Shown: one piece after another, positions 42,673 to 52,460 of the stretch | How the letters are laid out: every line of letters begins with the position of its first letter | How positions within the stretch are numbered: position 1 is the stretch's first letter | Assembly: GCA_036937835.1 (NCBI GenBank) | Contig: CM072880.1 | Location: 20,108,001 to 20,172,000 of the forward strand | Length of the DNA stretch: 64,000 nt | Source of the DNA: Pampus argenteus | Lineage: Eukaryota > Chordata > Actinopteri > Scombriformes > Stromateidae | Reading direction: 5' to 3' | Notes under the pieces: generated by a model | What the model was told of the DNA's origin: nothing | The model's input: the letters and a program-made list of their open reading frames with translations, nothing else | Databases searched by the model: none | Made by a program: the position numbers and the translations under genes

Positions 42673-43402
42673 TGTAGCAGGACGGACTCATTGGTCCTGG
42701 GCATATTTACCGGTGGTGCAGCCTCGGTCAATCACAAGGGGAGACAGCCGCATAAAGGCGGGCTCATTTGTGATTATATAGATTTTGTTTATTTTTAGAC
42801 TGCTGAAAGATTAAATCGATTTCTTTCTTTGTGATTACTTAGATTTTGCTTACTTTGTGTTTTATTATTATAGCTTGTGTTGTAGATTTAAATTGAGTTT
42901 TTGTGATAAGTACAATTGTTTAATTCTGTTCTTTATTCCTAATCTGTTGTCTCTGGTCCCCTACATCCAGGTGCTGAGCCTATGGTGGTGGATTGGTGTC
43001 CCGGTGGTGGTTTCCCTGTTTTTGTATACATGGTTTGCACTCGTTTGGTTTTCTTTTGTGTTTGATTTTTTCTTAATAGCTTCACGTGTGGTGTCCCTGG
43101 GATCCCCGTTCTTTTGACCCGATTGTCACAATAGGTCACCGCCCTGGTTGTCCCCTCCCCTCTTTTTATATCCAGAGTGAATGATTTTAATGTTAGAGTT
43201 TTGAAAAGAAAATTATTTGTAATAAAATATTTGCATCCTTGAACCACAGTCTCTGCCCTCCCTTGTAAAACGGATCTGAGTGCTTTCTATCTGCAATCTG
43301 TCCACTGAAACAAATCTCTCGGTGAAATTCCCAGGGTGGCGTTGTCAGGCAATTTAATACATTTTTTAAAGCTGTGTCGTCTACAGAGCTCGCGCCGCCA
43401 CA
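42673..43402 (+). mobile_element. Solo LTR C (730 bp)
   Basis: It begins TGTAGCAGGACGGACTCATT and ends GCTCGCGCCGCCACA. CCAG flanks it (42,669-42,672 and 43,403-43,406), and removal restores the L2 phrase TTGCCAGGCTAGGCGAGATT. AATAAAATATTTGCATC near 43,221 may be its polyadenylation region, supporting plus orientation. The short frame at 42,857-43,117 is T-rich and not convincing as protein. Confidence 0.88.
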
Positions 43403-43841
43403 CCAGGCTAGGCGAGATTCTTCCAGTTTAGTGGCACGCCTCTTACGTTTAGATTTACGTGCTTATTTGCTTTAATTTGTGAGTCTCCTGGCTAATACCA
43501 TGGTGTTAACCTCCTCTGTTTCATTATCTTTTTCAGAGGTACAATAGAGTCGAGAGTTGTCCGTAATGAGTCTGTAGTATTATTAACAAGCTGATCTGTT
43601 TGTGAGGGGCTCACAGAAGCAGACAAGTCCTCTGTAGCATTGAGACATGGCATTGAATTTAATACTGTAGGAATTGTTTCCTTAAATTTGGCTACAGCAC
43701 TGTCAGATAAACATCTGCTGTAGGAGTTTCTGCAAAAAGGCTTATACTACTGGACTATAGTCCAGTAGTATGAACTCAAAGGTTATTAAAAATCATCAGA
43801 TAGAATAGGATTCTGTGGAAAGACTATTAGATGATCAATTT
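43403..43841 (-). pseudogene. L2 host copy, endonuclease end and linker (5' end)
   Basis: Linker and endonuclease C-terminal sequence, colinear with 49,655-50,060. The copy is 5'-truncated after CTATTAGATGATCAATTTC. A short inverted duplication creates the palindrome at 43,744-43,771. Confidence 0.82.
43744..43771. repeat. Perfect 28-bp palindrome
   Basis: ATACTACTGGACTA followed directly by its exact reverse complement TAGTCCAGTAGTAT, with no spacer. The intact L2 at 49,970-49,990 has only the right half, so the left half is an added inverted copy. Confidence 0.9.
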
Positions 43842-46243
43842 CGCATCTTGCATTAAGTATTATACAATTACACATCACATTGCCCAAATTCACAGACCTG
43901 TGGGGAAGACTGGACCTCGGGTTCTTCACTGGGGCAAGAGACAAAAGACTATGTGTGGAAGCTGAAAGAATATAAGCTTGAACTGAAGTAAGAAAAATAA
44001 ATAAGGTAACATCCAGAAGGCTAAAACTGTATTTGTGTTTTGACAATGACAAGCAAAATTAACTGATGCTGTGCCATCCATTCCCACAGGGCACAAATAG
44101 TAGAGACTGGCAACTGGCAATGAGCATAATGTTGGTGTTGGTGTTGCTGTAACAGTTCCAGGTGCCCAGTCAGGAGTCTAAATACCAGACTGTACACCAA
44201 CCTATAGTACTATACACTTAGCAAAACGGAGAAAAAACATATATCTATTTAAACTTTATTTTTCATTAATATTATTAGGAATAAAGCCTCCACCTCGCAA
44301 AAATTCCACAAACACTTACTTAAAGGACAGACTGGTTAACTGTAAATTCTGGTGTGTGGTTATATTACCTCTATGGAATTTCAGGACTCTGTTCTTGGGA
44401 ATATTAAAGGACAACATAGCAACACATTACAAAAATCTCTTTGTATTGTTATTTATGTTGTTTGACCCATGCTTTGCTCTAAGCATTTTATTGTACAGAT
44501 AACCCCTTATGCCATGTTTGTGACTCAGTTAATTCAAGAAAACCAAGAAAAATATAAATAAGGGCCATTTCAGTCATTTGAATTATGTGAATAAAAATAA
44601 TCATGATTTATCATGATTTTGAACAGTCTGGGCAAAGTCTGCATAGTGCAAAATTGTATTGAGGTATACAATGGTGTGATGAAGGTGTTCTTATTTATGG
44701 CCACAGGAAGATTAGTCAGTCACAGATATTTAGTACCATCATACTATTGCCATGTCCTACTCACCACGACTTCAGTTACCATGGCTGTTTACGAGTTTAT
44801 GTAAACAGTACCAAGGAACACACCAATTCTAAAGATTCTGCAGTGAGGACTTGCAGATGAGCATTTCTTTATCATTTCTTTAACCCTGCTGCAGTTTTGT
44901 CTGTTGTCCACTAACAGAATTTGCCCTGGGACTGAAACATGTTAACATAGTACCATACTCCCTTGTGTAATTGAAGAGCACACCAAATATAAACTACACA
45001 GTGTAATCTCTTACCCCATCTCTTTCCAGCACCCATGATGTTGGGACAGCCTCTACTGAACACTAAGTACATTTCAGGCCAAAAAACGGAAAAGAATCAG
45101 GGACGATTAGACCTCACTAATTAGAAAGACACTCTCTTTAATTACTGAAAAAAAACATTTAGACTGAAAACACTTGATTTCCTCAACTTGATATGTTGTC
45201 AGTATAAAATCTACCCACCAACTGCTCATTATGTGTTTAAATACTGTGTAGAAGATTCAAAAACACTCTTCTACCATGCTGCCAATCAATTTTAAACACT
45301 TTTCTTGTCAGTTGTGATTTTGGAATCATTTCCATCTCTGCTCCTCCAGATTAAAGTGGAAGGTTTCAGAATGAACTAGGAAGGAATTGCATTGTATTTT
45401 GTCTTTTGAAGAGATTTCTTCCACACACTTTCCGTCCTCTGTGATCCAGTACAGTCCTTCTACTTGCTTTAGACTTTCACTTTGTATATGTATGTGCAGA
45501 ATCACAAATCAGGAGCTTTCAAATCAAATACAAATCCCTTTGACCACCAATGTGTGTATACTTAAGGTCCATCATTCCTTACCACGGCACCCTGCTGTCA
45601 CACATCCACTTAATTACACACACGCAGGCAGTGTACTGATGTGAGGCAAACAATACAATACAATATACAGTATATAGTAGCTGTTGTCAAAGTGCCACAT
45701 TTTAACACATCCTTGTTGAACAGCTGAGACTGGCAATCCTTTCCAACACTGGTTTTATAAACACTGAAAGGGAAAGTCATAAAGAGGTTTCTACGAATTT
45801 CCACAGAAACCTAAAATAATCATAATCATAATTAATACATATTGACTCTTAATAAAATGCCTCAATGTAAGTATGCCTCAATGTAAGCAGTGCCTGTACT
45901 GTTAGAGACACACAAAGCACAGACAAACGTCCACAGGAAAATATGCTCGAAGAGAAATAGTGCCCTCTGTTGGCTTTAATAGTATCTCACACCAGAGTCA
46001 CATCCCCTTTAAGATACAGACTGTATGAAATATTAGTATGTATGAAGGAGCCAAGTCCTAGCTAACCTCTGTAGCTCATCTCAGTCATCCATTCAGCTTT
46101 TTTCAGCTGCAACTTGCAGCTCAGTTTATTAATATGAAATGTTTTCACCCTGCTTTTTTTTTACAATAACAGTTTACTGAATGCCATTTTTATTTAAATA
46201 CACACCTTTTTTTATTTAATAATACAATTTTTAATTACTACAG
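43842..46243. other. Unannotated, apparently single-copy sequence
   Basis: 2.4 kb with no repeat family I recognise. This is one of the longest such stretches in the window. Short frames at 43,786-44,120, 44,613-44,804 and 45,387-45,804 show no resemblance to known proteins. Confidence 0.4.
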
Positions 46244-46324
46244 CCAAAGGAGAAACAAGGAGTCAAAAATGAAGAAGGAGAAAAGACCCAGAAGAAGAGA
46301 CAGAAGAATATACAGGAAGAGAAA
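46244..46324 (+). CDS. Candidate 81-nt coding exon of a host gene
   Basis: A T-rich tract ending ATTACTACAG (acceptor-like) precedes an 81-nt open block, followed by GTAATA (donor-like). In phase 0 it encodes 27 residues, PKEKQGVKNEEGEK then TQKKRQKNIQEEK, strongly Lys/Glu-rich. Small in-phase exons of this composition occur in proteins such as triadin, but that is only an analogy. No neighbouring exon was found in the window and the donor is weak, so it may be chance. Confidence 0.2.
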
Positions 46325-46479
46325 GTAATACACTTTGACATGTATGCGTGTGTGTAGTCCAGGTCCAGGTATTCCTCCTGTTGTGTAGACTCACCTCCTT
46401 ATGAGGACAAAATGTAAGCCCAACTGAAGTAAATAATTGATTTTAGATGGATACAATCCATCTTCATCCTAACCTCCAC

Positions 46480-46562
46480 CATCCATTGCCAAGGAGATGC
46501 ACTATCACCACTACTGTTCTGCATAGACTTGATCCCCCTTAGTCAGATTATCACAAAGTCTG
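46480..46562 (+). pseudogene. Reverse transcriptase shard
   Basis: A frame reads HHPLPRRCTITTT or, shifted, QGDALSPLLFCIDLIPLSQI followed by ITKS. This is the QGxxLSPLLF block of a reverse transcriptase that is neither L2, L1 nor Rex1 as seen here; possibly an R2-like family. About 80 bp only, joined directly to L2 sequence. Confidence 0.45.
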
Positions 46563-46892
46563 AATTCAATGCCATGTCTTAATGCTACAGAGGACTGCTT
46601 CCTGTCTGCTTCCTTTAGCCCCTCACAAATAGATCAGCTTGTTAATAGTAGTACAAACTCATTACGGACAATTGTCGACTCTATTGCACCTCTGAAAAAG
46701 AAGATAATGAAACAAAGTAGGTTAGCACCATGGTATAGGAAGCAGACTCACAAATAAAGCAAGAGGCACGTAAATTTAATCGTAAAAGGCGTGCCACTAA
46801 ACTGGAAGAATCTCACTTCGCCTGGCAAGATAATCTTACAACCTACAGAAAGGCTCTGCGTAATGTCAAAACAGCCAATTATTATTCTCAAC
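46563..46892 (+). pseudogene. L2 linker fragment, plus orientation
   Basis: It encodes NSMPCLNATED, SPSQIDQLVNSSTNSL and VDSIAPLKKKIMKQSRLAPW, the endonuclease-RT linker of L2. It is joined at 46,893 to a minus-oriented piece of L2 RT, so the copy has a 5' inversion. Confidence 0.85.
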
Positions 46893-47122
46893 ATCTTGAG
46901 AGCGCAGTGTTTTAATGTGGTAGTAAGGTACTATGAGCTTTTTTAGATATGATAGTGCCTGACCATGAGCTTTGTATGTTAGGAGAAGAATTTTAAAATC
47001 TATTCTAGATTTAACGGGTAGCCAGGAAGCCAAAATGGAAGAGATGTGATCTCTGATCTTGGTTCCTGTCAGAACACGTGCAGCAGCATTCTGAATTAGC
47101 TGCAAACTGTTAAGAGACTTAT
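46893..47122 (-). pseudogene. L2 RT C-terminal fragment, minus orientation
   Basis: It encodes LQLIQNAAARVLTGTKIRDH, then a shortened SSILASWLPVKSRI and SYLKKLIVPYYHIKTLRS. It is cut at 47,122 by the tail of the near-complete L2. Confidence 0.85.
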
Positions 47123-47771
47123 CAAATCAAATCAAATCAAATTTTATTTATATAGCCCAAAATCACAAAACACATTTGTCTCAGAGGGCTTTACAATCTG
47201 TACAGGGAGTGACACCCTCTGTCCTTAGACCCTCGATTCGAGTGAGGAAAAACTTGCCCACCAAAAAACCTTTTAACAGGGAAAAAGGTGGAAGAAACCT
47301 CAGGAAGAGCCACAGAGGAGGGATCCCTCTCCCAGGACGGACAGACGTGCAATGATGTCACATGTACAGAACAAATCAACACACACATATTGTACACTCA
47401 CAATGAATAATAATGAATTACAATGGATGATAAGAATAGGTTACAATGAATGATGAATTATTACAGTAGTAGCAAATCATTACATAACTATAAACTGCAA
47501 TGGGGATATGGCAACAATGATGACGCGACAACACATGCAGTAGACGCCACGCAGGACCACAGCAGCAGACACAGTCCACAAGAACCTGCTGGACGAGAGA
47601 GCACAGACACTCCGGGGAAGAAGTTTAATTAGTAACATGATTGATAGATGGATTAGATAGATGGATAGATAAGGAGAGAGAGAGAATGAGAGAGAGAGAG
47701 CGAGAGAGTATGTGAGTCCCCCAGCAGTCTAGTTCTATGGCAGCATAACTAAGGGATGACCTGAGCCAGCC
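47123..47771 (-). mobile_element. Near-complete L2: 3' UTR and tail
   Basis: From the ATCAAATCAAATCAAATCAA tail to the stop codon of ORF2. It contains the conserved 3' block, a GA-rich run (47,679-47,712) and the same small deletion (missing the CATCTGTGTCTCTATCACAG region) as the copy at 41,560-42,203. Confidence 0.93.
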
Positions 47772-50754
47772 CTAATTATAAGCTTTATCAAACAGGAAAG
47801 TCTTAAGTCTACTCTTAAAGGTGTTGATCGTGTCTGCCTCCCGAACACAGAGTGGTAGTTTATTCCACAGAAGAGGAGCTTGATAGCTGAAAGCTCTGGC
47901 TCCCGATCTACTTTTAGACACTATAGGAACCACAAGGAACCCACCATCCTGGGAGCGCAATGTTCTAGTGGGGTGGTAAGGTACTATGAGCTCTTTTAAA
48001 TATGATGGTGCCTGACCATGAAGAGCTTTGTAAGTTAGTAGAAGAATTTTAAATTCTATTCTAGATTTAACGGGTAGCCAGTGCAAGGAAGCCAAAATGG
48101 GAGAGATGTGATCTCTGATTTTGGTTCCTGTCAGAACACGTGCAGCAGCGTTCTGAATCAGCTGCAAACTCTTAAGAGACTTATTAGAGCAGCCTGATAG
48201 CAAAGAGTTACAATAGTCCAGCCTAGAAGTAACAAATGCATGGACTAGTTTTTCTGCATCCGCTTGAGAAATGATGCGTCTGATTTTGGCAATGTTACGC
48301 AAGTGGAAGAATGCAGTCCTCGAAACTTGTTTTATATAGTCATTAAAGGACAAGTCTTGATCAAAAACAACGCCAAGATTTTTTACGGTGGAGCTGGTGG
48401 CCAGGGTGATCCCATCTAAGGTTAAATCTCTGGAATGATAGTTTCTAAGGTGTTTGGGTCCTATTACGAGAACTTCAGTTTTATCTGAATTTAGCATCAG
48501 AAAATTGTGGGTCATCCAATTTTTTATGTCCTTAATGCATGCTTGAAGTCTAGTCAAGTGATTGGTTTCATCAGGCTTGATCGATAAATATAATTGGGTG
48601 TCGTCGGCATAACAGTGAAAGTTAATTGAATGATTCCTAATAATGTTCCCTTAAGGAAGCATATATAAACTGAAAAGAAGTGGCCCTAATACAGAACCTT
48701 GTGGGACTCCATGAGAGACTTTGGTTTGCATGGAGGATTCATCATGAACATGAACAAACTGAGAACGGTCTAGGAAATATGACTTAAACCAGCCTAGGGC
48801 GGTTCCTTTAATGCCAATTTGGTATTCCAGTCTCTGTAAGAGAATCTGATGGTCAATGGTGTCAAATGCGGCACTAAGATCTAATAGGACAAGTACAGAG
48901 ATGAGTCCTTTATCTGATGCCATTAGAAGGTCGTTTGTAACTTTAACTAGTGTGGTCTCTGTGCTATGATTTACTCTAAATCCTGACTGAAACTCCTCGA
49001 ATAAACTGTTTGTGTGGAGAAAATCACATAGTTGGTTGGCTACGGCTTTCTCAAGTACCTTCGAGATGAAAGAAAGGTTTGATATTGGTCTGTAATTGGC
49101 TAAAACCTCTTGATCTAGAGTTGGTTTTTTAAGAAGAGGCTTAATCACAGCTATTTTAAAGGACTGTGGTACATATCCTGATAATAAAGACAGATTAATC
49201 ATATTCAATAAGGACGGGCTAACTAAAGGTAATACATCTTTAAGCAGCCTGGTTGGGATGGGGTCTAAGAGACAGGTTGACGACTTAGATGAAGAAATTA
49301 TTGTAGTTATTTGTTTAATGTTGACGGGAGAAAAGCAATCTAAATATATGTCAGGTTTTTATAGCTATTTCCAAACTTGCTGTATCTGAAATCAGATGAG
49401 TGCCTGATGAGGGCAAAAGGTGATGAATTTTGTCTCTAATATTTAGAATTTTATCATTAAAGAAGCTCATGAAGTCATTACTAGTTAGGCTTAAAGGAAT
49501 AGATGACTCAATAGAGCTGTGGTTCTCTGTTAGCCTGGCTACAGTGCTGAAGAGAAACCTGGGGTTGTTCTTATTTTCCTCAATTAATGAGGAATAATAG
49601 GCTGTTCTGGCATTACGCAGAGCCTTCCTATAATTTGCAAGATTATTTTGCCAGGCTAGACGAGATTCTTCCAGTTTAGAGGCACGCCATTGCTCTTGCT
49701 TTAATTTGTGAGTGTCCTGGCTATACCATGGTGCTAACCTCCTCTGTTTTATTGTCTTCTTTTTCAGAGGTGCAATAGAGTCAAGAGTTGTCTGTAATGT
49801 GTCTGTAGTATTACTAACGAGCTGATCTATGTGTGAGGGGCTACAGGAAGCTCCTAAGTCCTCTGTAACATTAAGACATGGCATTGAATTTAATACTATA
49901 GTAATCGTTTCCTTAAATTTGGCTACAGCACTGTCAGATAAACATCTGCTGTAGGAGTTTCTGAAAAAAGGCTTATAGTCCAGTAGTATGAACTTAAAGG
50001 TTATTAAAAAATGGTCAGATAGAAGAGGATTATGTGGAAAGACTATTAGATGATCAATTTCAATGCCATATGAGAGTATAAGGTCAAGAGTGTGGTCCAG
50101 ACAATGAGTCGGTTTGTTTACACTCTGACAGAAGCCAATTAAGTCTAACAAAGAGATAAATGCAGTACTAAGACTATCACTATGGTTGTCAACATGAATA
50201 TTAAAATCACCTACAATAATTACTTTATCTGTTTTAACGACCAAGCCTGATGCAAATTCTGCAAATTCAGATAGAAATTCAGAATAAGGACCTGGAGCTC
50301 GATATAATATAACAAATAATATTGGCTGTAATTTTTTCCAGGTTGAGTGAGTCAGGCTAAGAACGAGACTTTCAAATGAATTATAATTTAGTTTAGGTTT
50401 AGGATTTATAAGTAAACTAGAGTCAAATATGGCTCCAACTCCACCACCTCGACCAGTACTTCGAGGAATATGAGTATTACAATGACTGGGGGGAGTGGAT
50501 TCATTTAAACTAACATATTCATCCTCCTGCAACCAGGTTTCAGTGAGGCAGAATAAATCAATATCATAGTCAGATATTAATTCATTTACTAAAACAGCTT
50601 TAGAGGACAAGGACCTAATATTCAAGAGTCCACATTTAATTATCTTGTTTTGGACTCCTAGAGATGTTGATTTAATTTTTATCAGGTTTTTATGATTTAC
50701 TCCTCCTCTGTTTGTTTTATCTTTAAATAATGCAGGTGGACGGGGGACAGACAC
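47772..50754 (-). pseudogene. L2 ORF2: endonuclease and reverse transcriptase, two lesions
   Basis: The start MSVPRPPALFKDK (50,754) leads into an AP endonuclease: LLNIRSLSSKAVLVN, DLFCLTETWLQED, STGRGGGVGAIFD, KVIIVGDFNIHVDNH and NPLLSDHFLITFKF, with the Glu, Asp, Asn and His blocks all present. Then linker and RT as in the copy at 40 kb: LLDLSAAFDTIDHQILLQRL, PQGSVLGPLLFSLYMLP, catalytic CYADDTQLYLS. It has two visible lesions: one extra A in a homopolymer at about 49,360 (frameshift after ASLEIAIK) and TAA at 48,651-48,653 before the catalytic box. In full it would be about 990 residues. This is the best ORF2 in the window. Confidence 0.93.
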
Positions 50755-50849
50755 AGTCTCTATACTAGATGATTGGGTGGGCAGCTGCTCTAGTGGAGGC
50801 GCAGAGAAGCGTGTAAGACTGCAGCTCTGCTTCCTGGTCTCAACTCTGG

Positions 50850-51701
50850 ATTGTCACGGGTTAGATCGACTAATAAACTTGGCCATGTTTCTAGATATAA
50901 GAGCTGCTCCATCCAAAGTGGGATGAATGCCGTCTCTCCTAATCAGACCAGGTTTTCCCCAGAAAGGTGTCCAATTATTTATAAAGCCCACATTATTATC
51001 TGGACACCACCTCGACAACCAGCGGTGAAATGACAACATGCGGCTATACATGTCATCACTGGTTACATTGGGTAGGGGACCAGAGAAAATTACGGAGTCC
51101 GACATTGTTTTTGCATATTCACACACCGATGACGTAACCGGGTGTCATTACCGCCGACGTGAATAATTATTTTATTATATCTCCTCTTATCTTTAGCCAG
51201 CAGTTTTAAATTAGATTCAATGTCGCCCGCTCTGGCCCCCGGGATGCATTTAACTATGGTCCCCGGTGTCGCTAACTTCACGTTTCTTAAAATTGAGCTG
51301 CCAATGACCAGAGTTGGCCTCTCAGCGGGTGTGTCGCTGAGTGGGGAAAATCGGTTTGATACGTGGAGTGGTTGGTGGTGTACCGTAGGCTTCTGTTTGG
51401 GGCTATGCCTCCTTCGAACAGTCACCCAGCCTCCTGGCTGCTCGGGAACCACCAGGGGATGGCTAGCTACAGCTGCCTTCGGTGGTACCGCACCGGCTAC
51501 AGGGGACTTGCTAACTATAACTGATTTTTCGTTGGTGCGGTACCGTGCCTCTAAGCCGCTAACCCTCGCCTCCAGAGCTACAAATAAATTACATTTAATG
51601 CATTTACCATTTTCGCTAAAGGAGGACGAGGAGTAACTAAACATCTGACACACAGAGCAGGAGAGAGGAGAAGAGAGAGTGGGAGAGGAGAGAGAAGCCA
51701 T
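50850..51701 (-). pseudogene. L2 ORF1: zinc-binding start and SGNH-type domain
   Basis: The start MASLSSPTLSSPLSCSVCQM opens a cysteine-pair region (CSVC...CIKC) and a short coiled-coil-like LEARVSGLEARY. Then come LVIGSSILRNVKLATPG (block I, GSS where esterases have GDS), IIIHVGGNDTRL (GGND), FSGPLPNVTSDDMYS and RRDGIHPTLDGAALIS (DGxHP). These blocks match the SGNH/esterase domain described in CR1/L2 ORF1 proteins. A 28-bp deletion at about 51,130 shifts the frame after NDTRLRH; the rest is open in another frame. It ends about 100 bp before ORF2. Confidence 0.9.
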
Positions 51702-51843
51702 TTTCTAGCTAGGCTAGCTAGTGAGACAAACAGCGAACTGATAAAAACTATCGAAGTGTGGTTGCTAAAGTTAAGAGACCTGTCCGTGTACAAACAGAAC
51801 AAGTCTATGTGGTGGTGCAAAGTTGTAAAAACACTCGCCAATG
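51702..51843 (-). mobile_element. L2 5' UTR
   Basis: Leader of the near-complete L2, beginning about CATTGGCGAGTGTTTTTACA on the minus strand. It matches 7855-7979. It abuts the tail of another L2 in the same orientation. Confidence 0.8.
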
Positions 51844-52020
51844 TCAAATCAAATCAAATCAAATTTTATTTATATAGCCCAAAATCACAAAATACATTTG
51901 TCTCAGAGGGCTTTACAATCTGTACAAGGAGTGACACCCTCTGTCCTTAGACCCTCGATTCGAGTGAGGAAAAACTTGCCCACCAAAAAACCTTTTAACA
52001 GGGAAAAAGGTGGAAGAAAT
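51844..52020 (-). mobile_element. 5'-truncated L2 3' end, head to tail with the full copy
   Basis: The tail TCAAATCAAATCAAATCAAA and about 150 bp of the L2 3' end stop within GGTGGAAGAAATGTGAGG. On the minus strand this tail is followed directly by the 5' end of the near-complete L2. Confidence 0.88.
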
Positions 52021-52098
52021 GTGAGGAATATATGACAATCTAACTAGGTGAGCAGAACAGAGAGCACCGTGTCTGTAACACCAGTAACCGGAAGTAGA

Positions 52099-52460
52099 AG
52101 ATATACTTTATTTATCCCTTATTGGGGAAATTCTCTTATCACTCTATTTTTTTTTTCATACATGCATTTATACACACACACATGCAATGGCACAGACATG
52201 CAGTACAGGCATAGATGGCATATATACATGCAAAGTGGAGAGAGAGATGGTGGAGTGATGGGCAGCCCGCCAAGCCGGCGCCCAGTGAGCAGTTGGGGGG
52301 GTCGGTGCCTTGCTCAAGGGCCCCTCGGCAGTGCCCAGGAGGTGAACTGGCACCTCTCCAGCTACCAGCCCACCTTCCATATTTTGGTCCATGTGGGACT
52401 TGAACCGCCACCCTCCGGTTTCTCAAGCCAAGTCCCTATGGACTGAGCTACTGCCGCCCC
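52099..52460 (-). mobile_element. tRNA-derived SINE with Rex1-like tail
   Basis: Read on the minus strand: a tRNA-like head GGGGCGGCAGTAGCTCAGTC (A-box-like) and GGCGGTTCAAGTCCCACA (B box GGTTCAAGTCC), then a C-rich body (CACCGACCCCCCCAACTGCT), then A-rich sequence and a 3' end AATTTCCCCAATAAGGGATA, AATAAAGTATATCTTCT. That end resembles the 3' end of Rex1 at 63.1 kb, which suggests it borrows Rex1 machinery. The head is too diverged and lacks the fold of a functional tRNA gene. Confidence 0.8.

Noticed and set aside
42857..43117. 86-codon hydrophobic membrane protein
   Set aside because: T-rich interior of solo LTR C; the hydrophobicity reflects base composition.
47772..51701. Active, full-length L2
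   Set aside because: It has a 28-bp deletion in ORF1, a homopolymer frameshift and a stop before the catalytic box in ORF2.
52380..52460. Functional tRNA gene on the minus strand
   Set aside because: A- and B-box-like sequences are present but the cloverleaf is not, and the body and tail are those of a SINE.
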